64,000 nucleotides of DNA from contig SBEG01000001.1 in assembly GCA_009668975.1 (NCBI GenBank), positions 291,402 to 355,401 on the forward strand, read 5' to 3'. The notes under the pieces were generated by a model, which worked only from the letters and a program-made list of their open reading frames with translations, had not been told where the DNA came from and did no database searches. Origin of the DNA: Deltaproteobacteria bacterium (lineage in GTDB: Bacteria; Desulfobacterota; Desulfuromonadia; Geobacterales; Geobacteraceae). Positions 53,440 through 62,090 of this stretch are shown one piece after another (position 1 is the stretch's first letter; each line of letters begins with the position of its first letter). The position numbers were made by a program, and so were the translations under genes.

Positions 53440-53645
53440 GAATTCCTCTGTGTCGTGACGTTTCTTCCCGCAGGATACCCCATACACCCGTAATTTGTAA
53501 ACAAGGGCATTCGCGGCAGAGAACAACTGCCACCTTTTTGTCTCTACCGCAACACCGTCAACGGAGCAAAGCTCTTCACATTTAGCCTGTTTACTGCTAG
53601 ACTTGCGCAGCAATAAGCTTCAACAAGAAAGGGAATGAGAAAACG

Positions 53646-55031
53646 ATGAAATATATCAGCACCAGAGGCGGCATAAAACCTATTGCCTTTAAAGACGCGG
53701 TCATGATGGGACTCTCTACGGATGGAGGTCTTCTTCTTCCGGAAAAAATACCATTCATCGATTCCCGGCAGCTGGAAGAGTGGCGAACTCTTCCCTACCG
53801 CGATCTTGCCTTCCGGGTTATCTCCCTTTTCTGTGATGACATCCCTGGCGCCGACCTGAAAGATCTCGTTGATCGCTCCTACGACAGTTTCGACCACCCC
53901 GAGATCACGCCGGTCGTTACTAAGAATGGCATAAACATCGTCGAACTGTTCCACGGGCCAACCCTGGCCTTTAAAGACGTGGCACTGCAACTGCTCGGCA
54001 ACCTCTTTGAATATCTCCTCAAAGAGAGTGGCAATAATATGAACATCGTCGGCGCCACCTCCGGTGACACCGGAAGTGCCGCTATCTATGGTGTTCGCGG
54101 CAAGGAAAATATCGCCATTTTCATTCTCCACCCCCATGGCAAGACCTCACCGGTTCAGGCCCTCCAGATGACCACGGTTCTTGACGACAATGTTCACAAC
54201 ATCGCCGTGAAAGGCACGTTTGACGATTGCCAGAACATGGTCAAGGCCCTCTTCAACGACCTGGGTTTCAAGGAAAAGCATGCTCTCGGGGCAGTGAATT
54301 CGATCAACTGGGCCCGGGTCCTTGCTCAGGTTGTTTACTATTTCTATGCCTATTTCAAGGTCAGCGAAAGTCTCGACCAGCAGGTGATCTTCTCGGTTCC
54401 CACCGGCAACTTCGGCGACATCTTCGCCGGCTACATCGCAAAACGCATGGGTCTGCCCATCAGCCAGCTGCTGCTGGCCACCAACGAGAATAATATCCTG
54501 ACCCGCTTCGTGTTACACGGAGACTATTCGCTGGGCACTGTGGTACCGACCCTGTCTCCTTCCATGGACATCCAGGTTGCTTCGAACTTCGAACGGTATC
54601 TCTACTTCCTTTACAACGAAAACCCTCTCAGGGTCCGCGAAGCAATCGAGGAATTCTCGAAAACCGGTTGCATGAATTTCAGCCCTGAAGAACGAAACAT
54701 CGTCACCTCGGATTTCCTGTCGCAATCAGTGGACCGTCAGGAAACCCTTGATACAATTGCCGCCTTTTATCAGGAAACCGGCTATCTGCTCGACCCCCAT
54801 ACCGCTGTCGGGGTAAAAGCTGCCCAGGACCACCGCGACCGCAATCTACCGCTGATCTGCCTGGCGACCGCACACCCGGCCAAGTTCGAAGAAGCGGTCA
54901 TCACCGCCACGGGCCTGCCCCCCGAAAGGCCCGCTTCACTTGCCGGCATTGAGAAACTCCCGTCCCGCTGCGAAGTACTCGAAGCCGACCTGGCGGAAGT
55001 CAAATCGTTCATCGAAAAACTGGCCTTGTGA
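53646..55031 (+). CDS. thrC: Threonine synthase
   Basis: ThrC makes threonine from O-phosphohomoserine with PLP. The 461-residue protein has the PLP lysine in LAFKDVALQLLGNLFE (about residue 110), GATSGDTGSAAIYGVRGKEN and the long-type C terminus. It starts at ATG 53646 and overlaps the HAD gene by 4 bases. Normal length for type 1 threonine synthase. Confidence 0.96.
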   Translation: MKYISTRGGIKPIAFKDAVMMGLSTDGGLLLPEKIPFIDSRQLEEWRTLPYRDLAFRVISLFCDDIPGADLKDLVDRSYDSFDHPEITPVVTKNGINIVELFHGPTLAFKDVALQLLGNLFEYLLKESGNNMNIVGATSGDTGSAAIYGVRGKENIAIFILHPHGKTSPVQALQMTTVLDDNVHNIAVKGTFDDCQNMVKALFNDLGFKEKHALGAVNSINWARVLAQVVYYFYAYFKVSESLDQQVIFSVPTGNFGDIFAGYIAKRMGLPISQLLLATNENNILTRFVLHGDYSLGTVVPTLSPSMDIQVASNFERYLYFLYNENPLRVREAIEEFSKTGCMNFSPEERNIVTSDFLSQSVDRQETLDTIAAFYQETGYLLDPHTAVGVKAAQDHRDRNLPLICLATAHPAKFEEAVITATGLPPERPASLAGIEKLPSRCEVLEADLAEVKSFIEKLAL

Positions 55032-55813
55032 CAAAACCGAAACTGCCATCAACCGCAACGCAACCAGGAGCGGCTGCCAGCTTGCCAAGTAACCGGCTCA
55101 TGAAATTGGACTGGAATGAAATCGATACTGTACTTCTGGACATGGACGGCACCCTGCTGGACCGACACTTCGACGACCACTTCTGGCTCGAACATGTGCC
55201 GAAGACCTATGCGGCAAAACATGGCATTACCCTTGCCGAGGCAAAAGAGCGTCTCTACCGGCTATTCAAGTCACAGGAAAACACCCTCAACTGGACAGAT
55301 CTGGACTATTGGTCCGCACATCTTGGCCTGGATATCCCCCTGCTGAAAAGGGACGTCGACCATCTGATCGCGGTCCATCCTTTTGTGGTCGATTTTTTGT
55401 TGTTTCTGCGCCAGCACGGCAAGGATATCCACCTGGTCACCAATGCCCACGGTAAGACCCTGAATTTAAAGATGCGTTCCACGCGCCTTGGCTGCTATTT
55501 CAATGGAATCATTTCCGCCCACGACCTGGGTCTTCCTAAAGAGGACCCGGCCTTTTGGGGCAGGCTCCAGGAGAAAATCCCCTTTGCCCCTGACAGGACC
55601 CTGCTTGGTGAGGACAGCGAAACCAATCTGACAACCGCTGCCCTGTTTGGCATCCGCCACTTGATCCACGTAAGCCGCGCCAGCTCCAAAGAAGCGGCAA
55701 TAGACTCTCCCCGCTTTTTTTCCATCGACTTTTTCAGCCGCCTGATCCCTCCCGCGGGTTCCATGAAAGTGGAAATCCCTTGTCGAACGGTCTTGTCCCG
55801 AACAGATTCATAA
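55028..55813 (+). CDS. HAD family hydrolase (YrfG/nucleotidase-like)
   Basis: The 261-residue protein has HAD motif I DMDGTLLDRHFDDHFW (about residues 39-54), motif II in LVTNAHGKTLN and motif III with GEDSETN. The pattern resembles GMP/IMP nucleotidase YrfG. GTG 55028 overlaps the thrC stop; ATG 55100 is a possible alternative start, which would shorten the N terminus by 24 residues. Substrate unproven; neighbour thrC suggests only co-transcription. Confidence 0.85.
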   Translation: MTKPKLPSTATQPGAAASLPSNRLMKLDWNEIDTVLLDMDGTLLDRHFDDHFWLEHVPKTYAAKHGITLAEAKERLYRLFKSQENTLNWTDLDYWSAHLGLDIPLLKRDVDHLIAVHPFVVDFLLFLRQHGKDIHLVTNAHGKTLNLKMRSTRLGCYFNGIISAHDLGLPKEDPAFWGRLQEKIPFAPDRTLLGEDSETNLTTAALFGIRHLIHVSRASSKEAAIDSPRFFSIDFFSRLIPPAGSMKVEIPCRTVLSRTDS

Positions 55814-56173
55814 ACGGTGGCAACCTCCCGCCTCTGGTAATTTTTCTTTTTTCATCTACACCCGGCATAAATTTTCCAAACAAAACCTATTGACATATTT
55901 TTTATTAGCAATTAATTTATGCCGCGGCGCGAGAAAAACCACAGCGCTCGGCAGATTGTAATCATTACTGTATACGTTCTCTAATTAAATGTAATAAATT
56001 GCTGATTTTATCGAAAATAAAACAGCATTCTACCGCGCCCCTGAAAAATAAAACCATTTCGCGGTTTTATTGTGCGCCCAATTCTTTCAATAAAGGAGGT
56101 GGCATTCAGGTTTTTTTGCTTTATTTCGGTAGCACATCAAATTCTAATGCAATCATGATTAAAGGAGTTGAAC
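55814..56173. other. AT-rich leader region before ompW
   Basis: The 360-base gap is AT-rich. It has a candidate -35 TTGACA (55890-55895) with a -10-like TAATTT 17 bases on, an inverted repeat AATAAAACC/GGTTTTATT (56047-56071) and a strong ribosome site TAAAGGAGGTG (56091-56101). That site has no gene directly behind it apart from a short frame using ATT as start. The real ompW start is further down. Confidence 0.4.
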
Positions 56174-56839
56174 GTGAAAAACATGTCTAGTGCAAAAACT
56201 TTCGCAACTTTGCTTGTTGCAGCCCTGCTTTTGTCCCTTGCATCCATCTCTTTTGCAGCCGACCCGGCTTGCATGCCGCAGGAAAAAACTTTTAAAAAGC
56301 TTGGCGTAAGAATTCGCGGCATCTATATTATGCCGGATGAAAAAACTGACGCTGCAGTAAATGGACTGGTAAACGGTTTGACGGTAGATGACGCTGTCAC
56401 TCCTGAGATTGACTTCGAATACTTCTTTACCCAGAATTTCTCTACTGAACTGGTACTTGCCCTGTCAAAACATGACATCATGTTTGATAACGGTGGGGTT
56501 AATGGCGGCTCAGTCTGGCTGCTGCCTCCATCACTTTACGTAAAATACCACCCGATGCCTACCGCAAAGATCAGTCCTTATGTTGGTTTCGGTATGAACG
56601 TTGTTATGCCTTTCGATGAAAAGCTTACTGTTGGTGGTGCTAATGTGCCCTTCAAAGTTAGCTCAAGCATCGGTTGGGCAGCAAAAGTCGGCGCCGACGT
56701 AAAGCTGACTGACAGCGTATACTGGAACGTAGATGCTATGTACTATGATTGCAGACCCGGCATGACTATTGGTGGAGTTGATCACAAACTTAACATCAAC
56801 CCCTTCATCCTCGGCACCGGCATTGGGGTTCGCTTCTAA
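56174..56839 (+). CDS. ompW: OmpW family outer membrane protein
   Basis: OmpW proteins are eight-stranded outer-membrane beta barrels that may pass small hydrophobic molecules. The 221-residue product has a signal peptide ending SISFA and mature start ADPAC, KKLGVRIRGIYIMPDE, PEIDFEYFFTQNFSTELVLA and a C-terminal aromatic residue (GVRF). GTG 56174 follows AAGGAG. The gene stands alone in front of a terminator. Confidence 0.88.
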   Translation: MKNMSSAKTFATLLVAALLLSLASISFAADPACMPQEKTFKKLGVRIRGIYIMPDEKTDAAVNGLVNGLTVDDAVTPEIDFEYFFTQNFSTELVLALSKHDIMFDNGGVNGGSVWLLPPSLYVKYHPMPTAKISPYVGFGMNVVMPFDEKLTVGGANVPFKVSSSIGWAAKVGADVKLTDSVYWNVDAMYYDCRPGMTIGGVDHKLNINPFILGTGIGVRF

Positions 56840-56864
56840 GCTATAACTCGCTGTCTGTAACAAA

Positions 56865-56900
56865 GAAAAGCCCCTCTATCTGACTGCGGAGGGGCTTTTC
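56865..56900. terminator. Terminator after ompW
   Basis: GAAAAGCCCCTC pairs with GAGGGGCTTTTC over a loop of 12 bases. The symmetrical A and T flanks could serve both ompW (+) and the cupin gene (-). Confidence 0.8.
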
Positions 56901-56937
56901 CTGTTACTGACAACATTTTTAACCGATAAGTTGATAG

Positions 56938-57444
56938 TCAACGGGTAAGCTTTTCAATGATCATCCTTGCACCAGGGTGAAGACGAAGCAGTTCCCCCCT
57001 CTCGGCCAGCTCAAAATCCCGAAAATCGAAACCGGGAGACACGGTACAGCCAACCAGGGCAAAAGTCCCCGGCTTTTCAAGACTTGCCCCAAACCAGCAA
57101 CCCGCCTTTACCACAACCTGGAAGGAATCATCCCCGTCACAAGCGTTACCCAACCGATGCCGTGTATACTGCCCCGACTGATCCAGCACATGAACCACTA
57201 GTGTTCCTCCAGCGTAAAAATGCCAGATCTCATCGGACCTAATCCGGTGCAAGGCAGAAAAGTCCTCCCCGGCAAGAAGAAAATATATCGCCGTGGAAAG
57301 GGAACGTTCGCCGCTGGAAAAGCGTTCCGGAAGGTTTTCCGCCGCCAGTGCATCTTCAGAACGGTAGGTTTCACGATAGTAGCCACCTTCCGGGTGTTTT
57401 TCGAGGCCAAGTCTCGCAATAAGGTCTTCGGCACGATCAATCAT
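56938..57444 (-). CDS. Cupin family protein (DUF985)
   Basis: The 168-residue protein has the DUF985 pattern: HPEGGYYRETYRS (about residues 17-29), STAIYFLLAGEDFSALHRIR with cupin metal-site residues, and DEIWHFYAGG. Function unknown, though members are thought to bind sugar or nucleotide-like ligands. ATG 57444 with GGAGGGAAG directly upstream is chosen over a longer frame. Isolated on the minus strand. Confidence 0.85.
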   Translation of the reverse strand: MIDRAEDLIARLGLEKHPEGGYYRETYRSEDALAAENLPERFSSGERSLSTAIYFLLAGEDFSALHRIRSDEIWHFYAGGTLVVHVLDQSGQYTRHRLGNACDGDDSFQVVVKAGCWFGASLEKPGTFALVGCTVSPGFDFRDFELAERGELLRLHPGARMIIEKLTR

Positions 57445-57571
57445 CTTCCCTCCAATATTAAAAAAAATGAACTGACATTGACTTAGTCTGATGCTGAAAT
57501 TCTCGGATGTCAAGTCACGAAACAACCATCAATGATCTCCGTAAATTGTCCGTCCCGACAACTCCAATCCC

Positions 57572-57600
57572 TTGACATTGGGCTTTTTTCAAGCTAGTTT
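57572..57600 (+). promoter_or_regulatory. Candidate sigma-70 promoter before crcB
   Basis: TTGACA (57572-57577) and TAGTTT (57595-57600) are separated by 17 bases. The leader of about 100 bases before crcB shows no fluoride riboswitch consensus, so transcription control differs from many crcB genes. Confidence 0.4.
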
Positions 57601-57708
57601 GAAAAAAATCGGGGGTCACCGCAGTGTAATCAGCACAATGATCGCATTTCCCGCGGCGCCCAACATCACGCCAAATCACGCGTTATGTCATATTATCAGT
57701 GAGGACCA

Positions 57709-58083
57709 ATGGAAATTGCACTTGCAGTGGCGGTCTGTGGCGGTCTGGGATGTTTGTCTCGCTATTTCCTCTCCGGTTGGGTGTACTCACTTCTGGGTCG
57801 AAGCTTCCCCTACGGTACCTTTGTCGTCAATATCACGGGAGCGTTCATTATCGGACTGCTCATGGAATTTGGCCTCCGCAGTGTCTTGATCCCCCCCACG
57901 CTCCGTATCGGTCTTACCGTTGGCTTTCTCGGCGGCCTTACCACTTTCTCGACCTTCAGCTACGAAACTTTCCGTCTGCTGGAAGAAGGAAATTTCGTCA
58001 CCGCTTTTGCAAATGTAGCGTTAAGTGTACTGGTTTGCCTTCTATTTACTTGGCTGGGGATAATCACTGCCCGCTATCTCTAA
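57709..58083 (+). CDS. crcB: Fluoride channel CrcB/FluC
   Basis: CrcB is a small membrane channel that exports fluoride as a dual-topology dimer. The 124-residue protein has four membrane helices and the signatures NITGAFIIGLLMEFG (about residues 41-55) and GFLGGLTTFSTFSYETFRLL (about residues 73-92). Directly followed by a DUF190 gene with an overlapping-type spacing of 10 bases. Confidence 0.93.
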   Translation: MEIALAVAVCGGLGCLSRYFLSGWVYSLLGRSFPYGTFVVNITGAFIIGLLMEFGLRSVLIPPTLRIGLTVGFLGGLTTFSTFSYETFRLLEEGNFVTAFANVALSVLVCLLFTWLGIITARYL

Positions 58084-58093
58084 GGAGGGAGCA

Positions 58094-58459
58094 ATGCCCA
58101 AATTTTTCGGAAAAAAAATCCTCATGCGGATTTATATCGGTGAGGGCGATAAATACGGCCGCAAGCCATTATATGAAGCACTGATAGATTTTTTCATCCA
58201 AGAAGGTTTCGCTGGGGCGACGGTTCTGCGCGGGGTAGCAGGCTTTGGTGCCCACAGCCTCTATCATACGGACAAATTGCTCCGGCTTTCAAACGATCTC
58301 CCCTTGATTATTGAAGTGGTTGCCAGTCAGGAGAAACTGGACAATGCAATGCCGACGATTGATGAGATGATGAACGGCGGGCTTATCACAACGGAAACCG
58401 TAAACGTAGTACGCTATTGCAATAAAGATGACAATAAGTGCGTGATGAATGAACCTTGA
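58094..58459 (+). CDS. DUF190 family protein
   Basis: 121 residues with the DUF190 pattern: MRIYIGEGDKYGRKPLYEAL (about residues 11-30), then GATVLRGVAGFGAHSLYHTD. The family is often found next to crcB and may modulate the channel or bind its ligand. The ATG 58094 has GGAGGGAG upstream. It is co-transcribed with crcB. Confidence 0.85.
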   Translation: MPKFFGKKILMRIYIGEGDKYGRKPLYEALIDFFIQEGFAGATVLRGVAGFGAHSLYHTDKLLRLSNDLPLIIEVVASQEKLDNAMPTIDEMMNGGLITTETVNVVRYCNKDDNKCVMNEP

Positions 58460-58498
58460 TTTTCCCGAACAACTCTTCTGCAAGTCAATTGGAACAAC

Positions 58499-58999
58499 AT
58501 GAAAAATACTTATAAAAAACTTTTTTTTGAAATGACTGTTATCGTTCTTCTCGCGGTGACGATCGGGATTATCTGGAATTATCGACTACTCCGGGAGATC
58601 TCATCCGGCAAACCGGCAGTCGTGACGTCCCCGCCGGAAATCTCCGCAGCACCGGCCGCCGCACTCATCCCCGCGGGTCTGGCACAGGTCAAGGAATTAT
58701 TCGACTCGAGAAACGCCGTGTTTATCGATGCCCGGGAAGACTCCGTTTTTCAACAAGGTCATATTCAGGGAGCAACATCCTTTCCTTTGGCAGCCCTCGA
58801 AACAACCCTTCCGGTTTTCCTGAAAAAGGTACCGTATACAGCAAACCTGGTAATATACTGCAGCGGGTACGGTTGCAACGACAGTAAAGTCCTTGGAAAA
58901 AAGTTACTCCAATCGGGGTACCGTCAAATATTCATCTTCGAAGGGGGTTATCCCGAATGGAAAGACGCCGGATTCCCCGTCGAGGGAGCACGCCAATGA
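58499..58999 (+). CDS. Membrane-anchored rhodanese-like protein
   Basis: 166 residues: an N-terminal membrane helix (about 10-28), a Pro/Ala-rich linker and a rhodanese domain (about 60-163) with FIDAREDSVFQQGHIQGATS and the active-site loop YCSGYGCNDS (catalytic Cys). Rhodaneses transfer sulfur or act in redox stress. The stop overlaps the DoxX-type gene start (ATGA), so the two are co-translated. Confidence 0.88.
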   Translation: MKNTYKKLFFEMTVIVLLAVTIGIIWNYRLLREISSGKPAVVTSPPEISAAPAAALIPAGLAQVKELFDSRNAVFIDAREDSVFQQGHIQGATSFPLAALETTLPVFLKKVPYTANLVIYCSGYGCNDSKVLGKKLLQSGYRQIFIFEGGYPEWKDAGFPVEGARQ

Positions 59000-59436
59000 G
59001 GATGAAAAGAAAGGCACAACACTATTTCCTCCTGCTTCTTCGTGTCGGCCTCGGCCTGATTTTTGTCTACGCTGGAGTACTGAAAATCCAGGACCCCATT
59101 GCCTTTGCCGGCTCTGTTGCCGCCTACAAGCTGCTCCCGTACTTTTTCAATTACCTGGTCGCGGCGACAATCCCCTGGGTTGAACTCACCAGCGGGCTGC
59201 TTCTCATTATCGGCTATCGAGTCCAGGCAGCAGCAGGGATTATTGCTGCAATGAACATACTATTCATCGTTCTGCTTGCATCCACCATCGTGCGAGGATT
59301 GGATATCGACTGTGGCTGTTTCCGCCAGGGCGGCGAAAAAACCTCCGCCTGGATTGCCATCATGAGAGACATCATCTTTCTGACCGTTGCCCTTATTCTC
59401 GTTACAGAAAAGAAGGAGCGAAAGTATTACTCTTAG
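58996..59436 (+). CDS. MauE/DoxX family membrane protein
   Basis: 146 residues with four membrane helices and the MauE/DoxX pattern: RVGLGLIFVYAGVLKIQDPI (about residues 14-33), WVELTSGLLLIIGY and LDIDCGCFRQGG, a Cys pair (C-x-C) facing outside. The pair with a rhodanese gene suggests a periplasmic sulfur or disulfide role, unproven. ATG 58996 overlaps the upstream stop. Confidence 0.85.
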   Translation: MRMKRKAQHYFLLLLRVGLGLIFVYAGVLKIQDPIAFAGSVAAYKLLPYFFNYLVAATIPWVELTSGLLLIIGYRVQAAAGIIAAMNILFIVLLASTIVRGLDIDCGCFRQGGEKTSAWIAIMRDIIFLTVALILVTEKKERKYYS

Positions 59437-59552
59437 CCTGCGAGTGATTTTTCCCGGCTCAGGTGCATAACTTGCCGGGAAACCCGCCTGCTTATCACCA
59501 AGTTCAGCTACCCCCTGCAACAAAAAAATGCTATTCGTTCGGAGCGACAATA

Positions 59553-60140
59553 ATGATCACCAACAGTATTTTACTTCTTTGTTCCTATTGTATTGGATCC
59601 ATCCCCACCGGTCTTCTCCTGGCAAAAGCCTTCGGAGGTGTTGATATCCGCACGCAGGGCAGCGGCAATATCGGCGCCACCAACGTCTACCGGACATTGG
59701 GCCGTAAAATCGGTATTCTGACTCTGATTGGAGACTGCCTGAAGGGTCTGCTCCCGGTAGTGGCGGTACAAGCACTCCAGCTCCCGGTCGAGTGGATTGC
59801 CTTGGTCGGACTGGCAGCATTCCTCGGCCACGTCTTCCCCGTATTCCTCCGCTTTAAAGGTGGAAAAGGTGTTGCCACGGCGTTAGGGGTATTTCTCGCC
59901 ACATCCCCATTGGCAGTACTGGGAGCGTTGGGAGTCTTTATTGTTGTCGTGATGTTGTGGAAATATGTTTCTCTTGCATCCATAACAGCCGCGGCAGTCA
60001 TGCCGTTGTTTACCACCCTCATGTATGGGACACCCACCTACGTTGCCATGTCCGTGGTAATCTCGATAATCGTGATCTTGAAACATCACGAAAACATCAG
60101 AAGACTCAGAAACGGTACGGAAAACAAGTTCAAGGCATAA
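59553..60140 (+). CDS. plsY: Glycerol-3-phosphate acyltransferase PlsY
   Basis: PlsY puts the first acyl chain on glycerol-3-phosphate from acyl-phosphate. The 195-residue protein has five membrane helices and the signatures GSIPTGLLLAKAFGGVDIRT (about 15-34), GSGNIGATNVYRTLG and FLRFKGGKGVATALGVFL. Normal length. ATG 59553 is preceded by GGAG. Confidence 0.95.
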   Translation: MITNSILLLCSYCIGSIPTGLLLAKAFGGVDIRTQGSGNIGATNVYRTLGRKIGILTLIGDCLKGLLPVVAVQALQLPVEWIALVGLAAFLGHVFPVFLRFKGGKGVATALGVFLATSPLAVLGALGVFIVVVMLWKYVSLASITAAAVMPLFTTLMYGTPTYVAMSVVISIIVILKHHENIRRLRNGTENKFKA

Positions 60141-60168
60141 AAAAAGGGCCCTCAAAGGCCCTTTTTTT
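60139..60168. terminator. Bidirectional terminator between plsY and ferritin-like gene
   Basis: AAAAAAAGGGCC pairs with GGCCCTTTTTTT over a seven-base loop. It serves plsY (+) and the ferritin-like gene (-), which converge here. Confidence 0.85.
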
Positions 60169-60187
60169 CACTTCGTCCGGAACGGAT

Positions 60188-60640
60188 TTACATTTCCGTC
60201 AGCACTTTTTCCTCATAGAGCGACTCCAGCCGGAACTTGTGTTTCCGTTCCTCGTTGGCCAGCATCTGCAAAAGCCTTTTCACCTCAGGATCATCCGTCA
60301 TCTTTTCAGCCTCCAGATAAAAACGGGTAGCCTTTTCCTCATTTTTCATGGCATAGACAAGGATTTCCTGGTAGGTCATTGAGTCATGATAGGAAACATC
60401 CACCAGGTATTCACTGATACCCAGGTCGGGTATGGCACGAAAAGTATAGTTGGAGATTTTTTCCTTATCCAGGTTAAGGAGCAATCTTTTGTGACCCTTC
60501 TCCTGCTCCGCCAATTCTTCAAAAATTTTCCGTGCCGAAATGTTGGCAGATATTTTCGCGGCATTGAGATAGAGCCGATAGGAAGCGTCCTCCCTCTCCA
60601 GTGCAAATTCCAAAATGTCATCCAGGGTATTCAGTTCCAC
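60188..60640 (-). CDS. Ferritin-like/rubrerythrin-type diiron protein
   Basis: 150 residues, four-helix type, with iron-binding motifs EREDASYRLY (about residues 15-24), EQEKGHKRLL (E-x2-H), ENEEKATRFY-like KNEEKATRFY and EERKHKFRLE. The second rubredoxin-type Cys-x2-Cys is absent, so it is a ferritin-like domain rather than full rubrerythrin. Role in iron storage or peroxide defence is inferred. Start GTG 60640 with AGAGGAG. Confidence 0.85.
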   Translation of the reverse strand: MELNTLDDILEFALEREDASYRLYLNAAKISANISARKIFEELAEQEKGHKRLLLNLDKEKISNYTFRAIPDLGISEYLVDVSYHDSMTYQEILVYAMKNEEKATRFYLEAEKMTDDPEVKRLLQMLANEERKHKFRLESLYEEKVLTEM

Positions 60641-60745
60641 GGATATCTCCTCTGATCATCGAGATCATGGCAACAAGTAATTTTCTTTTGTTTTTTTTGT
60701 AGCAACAAAGACCAACCTTGTCAAGCAACGGTGTTCCAGCTTGAC

Positions 60746-61831
60746 ATGGATAACCAGATACTCTACAAATACATCTCCATGTTACGAGTATTCAAGGAAC
60801 GTTTCCCAAGTATAGCCTCCCTTTTATCCAAGTATGCGGCACAAGTAAAACCATGGATGGTAGTACTTTTCGCGCTGCTCACTTTTCTGGTCCTTTCCCT
60901 GAGCTTCTACCGGCACTTTCTCGCTTCGCCCTATGGTAAAGGCCGAATTGTAAAGGTGTTCGATTTTTCTTCCGGCTACACCATGAAGAAAATTTCCAAA
61001 GAACTGGAAAAATCCCGCATCATCGGCAGCGCCACATTGTTCTCACTCTATGCCAGAATTCAAAAAGCTGATGAAAAAGTTCAAGCAGGCACCTACCGAT
61101 TAACTGACGGCATGTCTCCGCCGGAGATTCTGGCAAAACTTATTAATGGCGACGTCTATGAGGTTCGATTCGTCGTCCCCGAAGGCTATTCCATCTATCA
61201 GATTGGCGAATTGCTGGATAATCGCAAGATTTTTTCCAAAGAGAGCTTCCTCAGGCAGTGCTATAATCCCGCCCTTCTCCAGGAATTGAATATCCCGTCA
61301 AAGAGTGTCGAAGGATATCTCTTACCCCGCACCTACACAATAAAACCCGGAACGGATGCGGCAATCCTGATCAAAGAAATGGTAGCACAGTTCCGCTCAA
61401 CCTATGCACTCAAATATGCCAACCAGGCAAAAAGCCTCGGGTTGCCGGAACTGAAAATCCTCACCCTGGCCTCCATGATTGAAAAAGAAGCTGTCGTCCC
61501 CGCGGAACGCCCACTTATCGCATCGGTGTTTTTCAATCGTCTCAAAAAAAACATGCCGTTGCAGAGCGATCCCACCGCGGTCTACGGCATCCGTGCCTTT
61601 GCCGGCAAAATATCGAAAAAAGACATCCTGCGCGAAACGCCCTATAACACCTACAGCATCAATGGTCTCCCCCCCGGCCCCATCGGCAATCCGGGAGAAG
61701 ACTCAATTAAAGCGGTACTATCCCCCGCGCAAACACCGTACCTGTATTTCGTTGCCCGCAAGGACGGCACGCACCATTTCTCGGCAACCCTGGAAGAGCA
61801 CAACAGGGCAGTCGAAAAGTATCTCAAATAA
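60746..61831 (+). CDS. mltG: Endolytic transglycosylase MltG
   Basis: MltG cuts new glycan strands to set chain length. The 361-residue protein (from ATG 60746) has an N-terminal membrane helix (about residues 36-57) and the YceG domain with FDFSSGYTMKKISKELEKSR, catalytic Glu in ASMIEKEAVVPAERPLIASV and SPYNTY-like TPYNTYSINGLPPGPIGNPG. GTG 60731 is another possible start; no clear ribosome site. Confidence 0.93.
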   Translation: MDNQILYKYISMLRVFKERFPSIASLLSKYAAQVKPWMVVLFALLTFLVLSLSFYRHFLASPYGKGRIVKVFDFSSGYTMKKISKELEKSRIIGSATLFSLYARIQKADEKVQAGTYRLTDGMSPPEILAKLINGDVYEVRFVVPEGYSIYQIGELLDNRKIFSKESFLRQCYNPALLQELNIPSKSVEGYLLPRTYTIKPGTDAAILIKEMVAQFRSTYALKYANQAKSLGLPELKILTLASMIEKEAVVPAERPLIASVFFNRLKKNMPLQSDPTAVYGIRAFAGKISKKDILRETPYNTYSINGLPPGPIGNPGEDSIKAVLSPAQTPYLYFVARKDGTHHFSATLEEHNRAVEKYLK

Positions 61832-62090
61832 CAGAGAACTGTTCTTTACGGATAGAACTGGGCTAACCAGAAATTCCTGGGAAGTTGAGATATCGGTGGA
61901 TCTTCTGACATTCTGCACCTTTCCCTTGGTCAAACCGGCAATTCTTGCTATAATTCTCCCTCTGTTTTGGAACCAAAAACCACTGCCTGGGCCTGTGAGC
62001 AGTGGCACTACAATTTTACCCTCAAATTTTTGACAAAAACTACCCGGCGTCAAATTCTGAAAGCCGCTATCCGGCTCTGAATGGTTTTTC

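Noticed and set aside
51655..53613. Longer MutL start at 53613
   Set aside because: The extra 58 residues are not MutL-like. The conserved start MSSRIKILPENLTNKIAAGE is at 53439.
57526..57708. Fluoride riboswitch before crcB
   Set aside because: No GATGG-GTTCGCC type core or pseudoknot partner visible.
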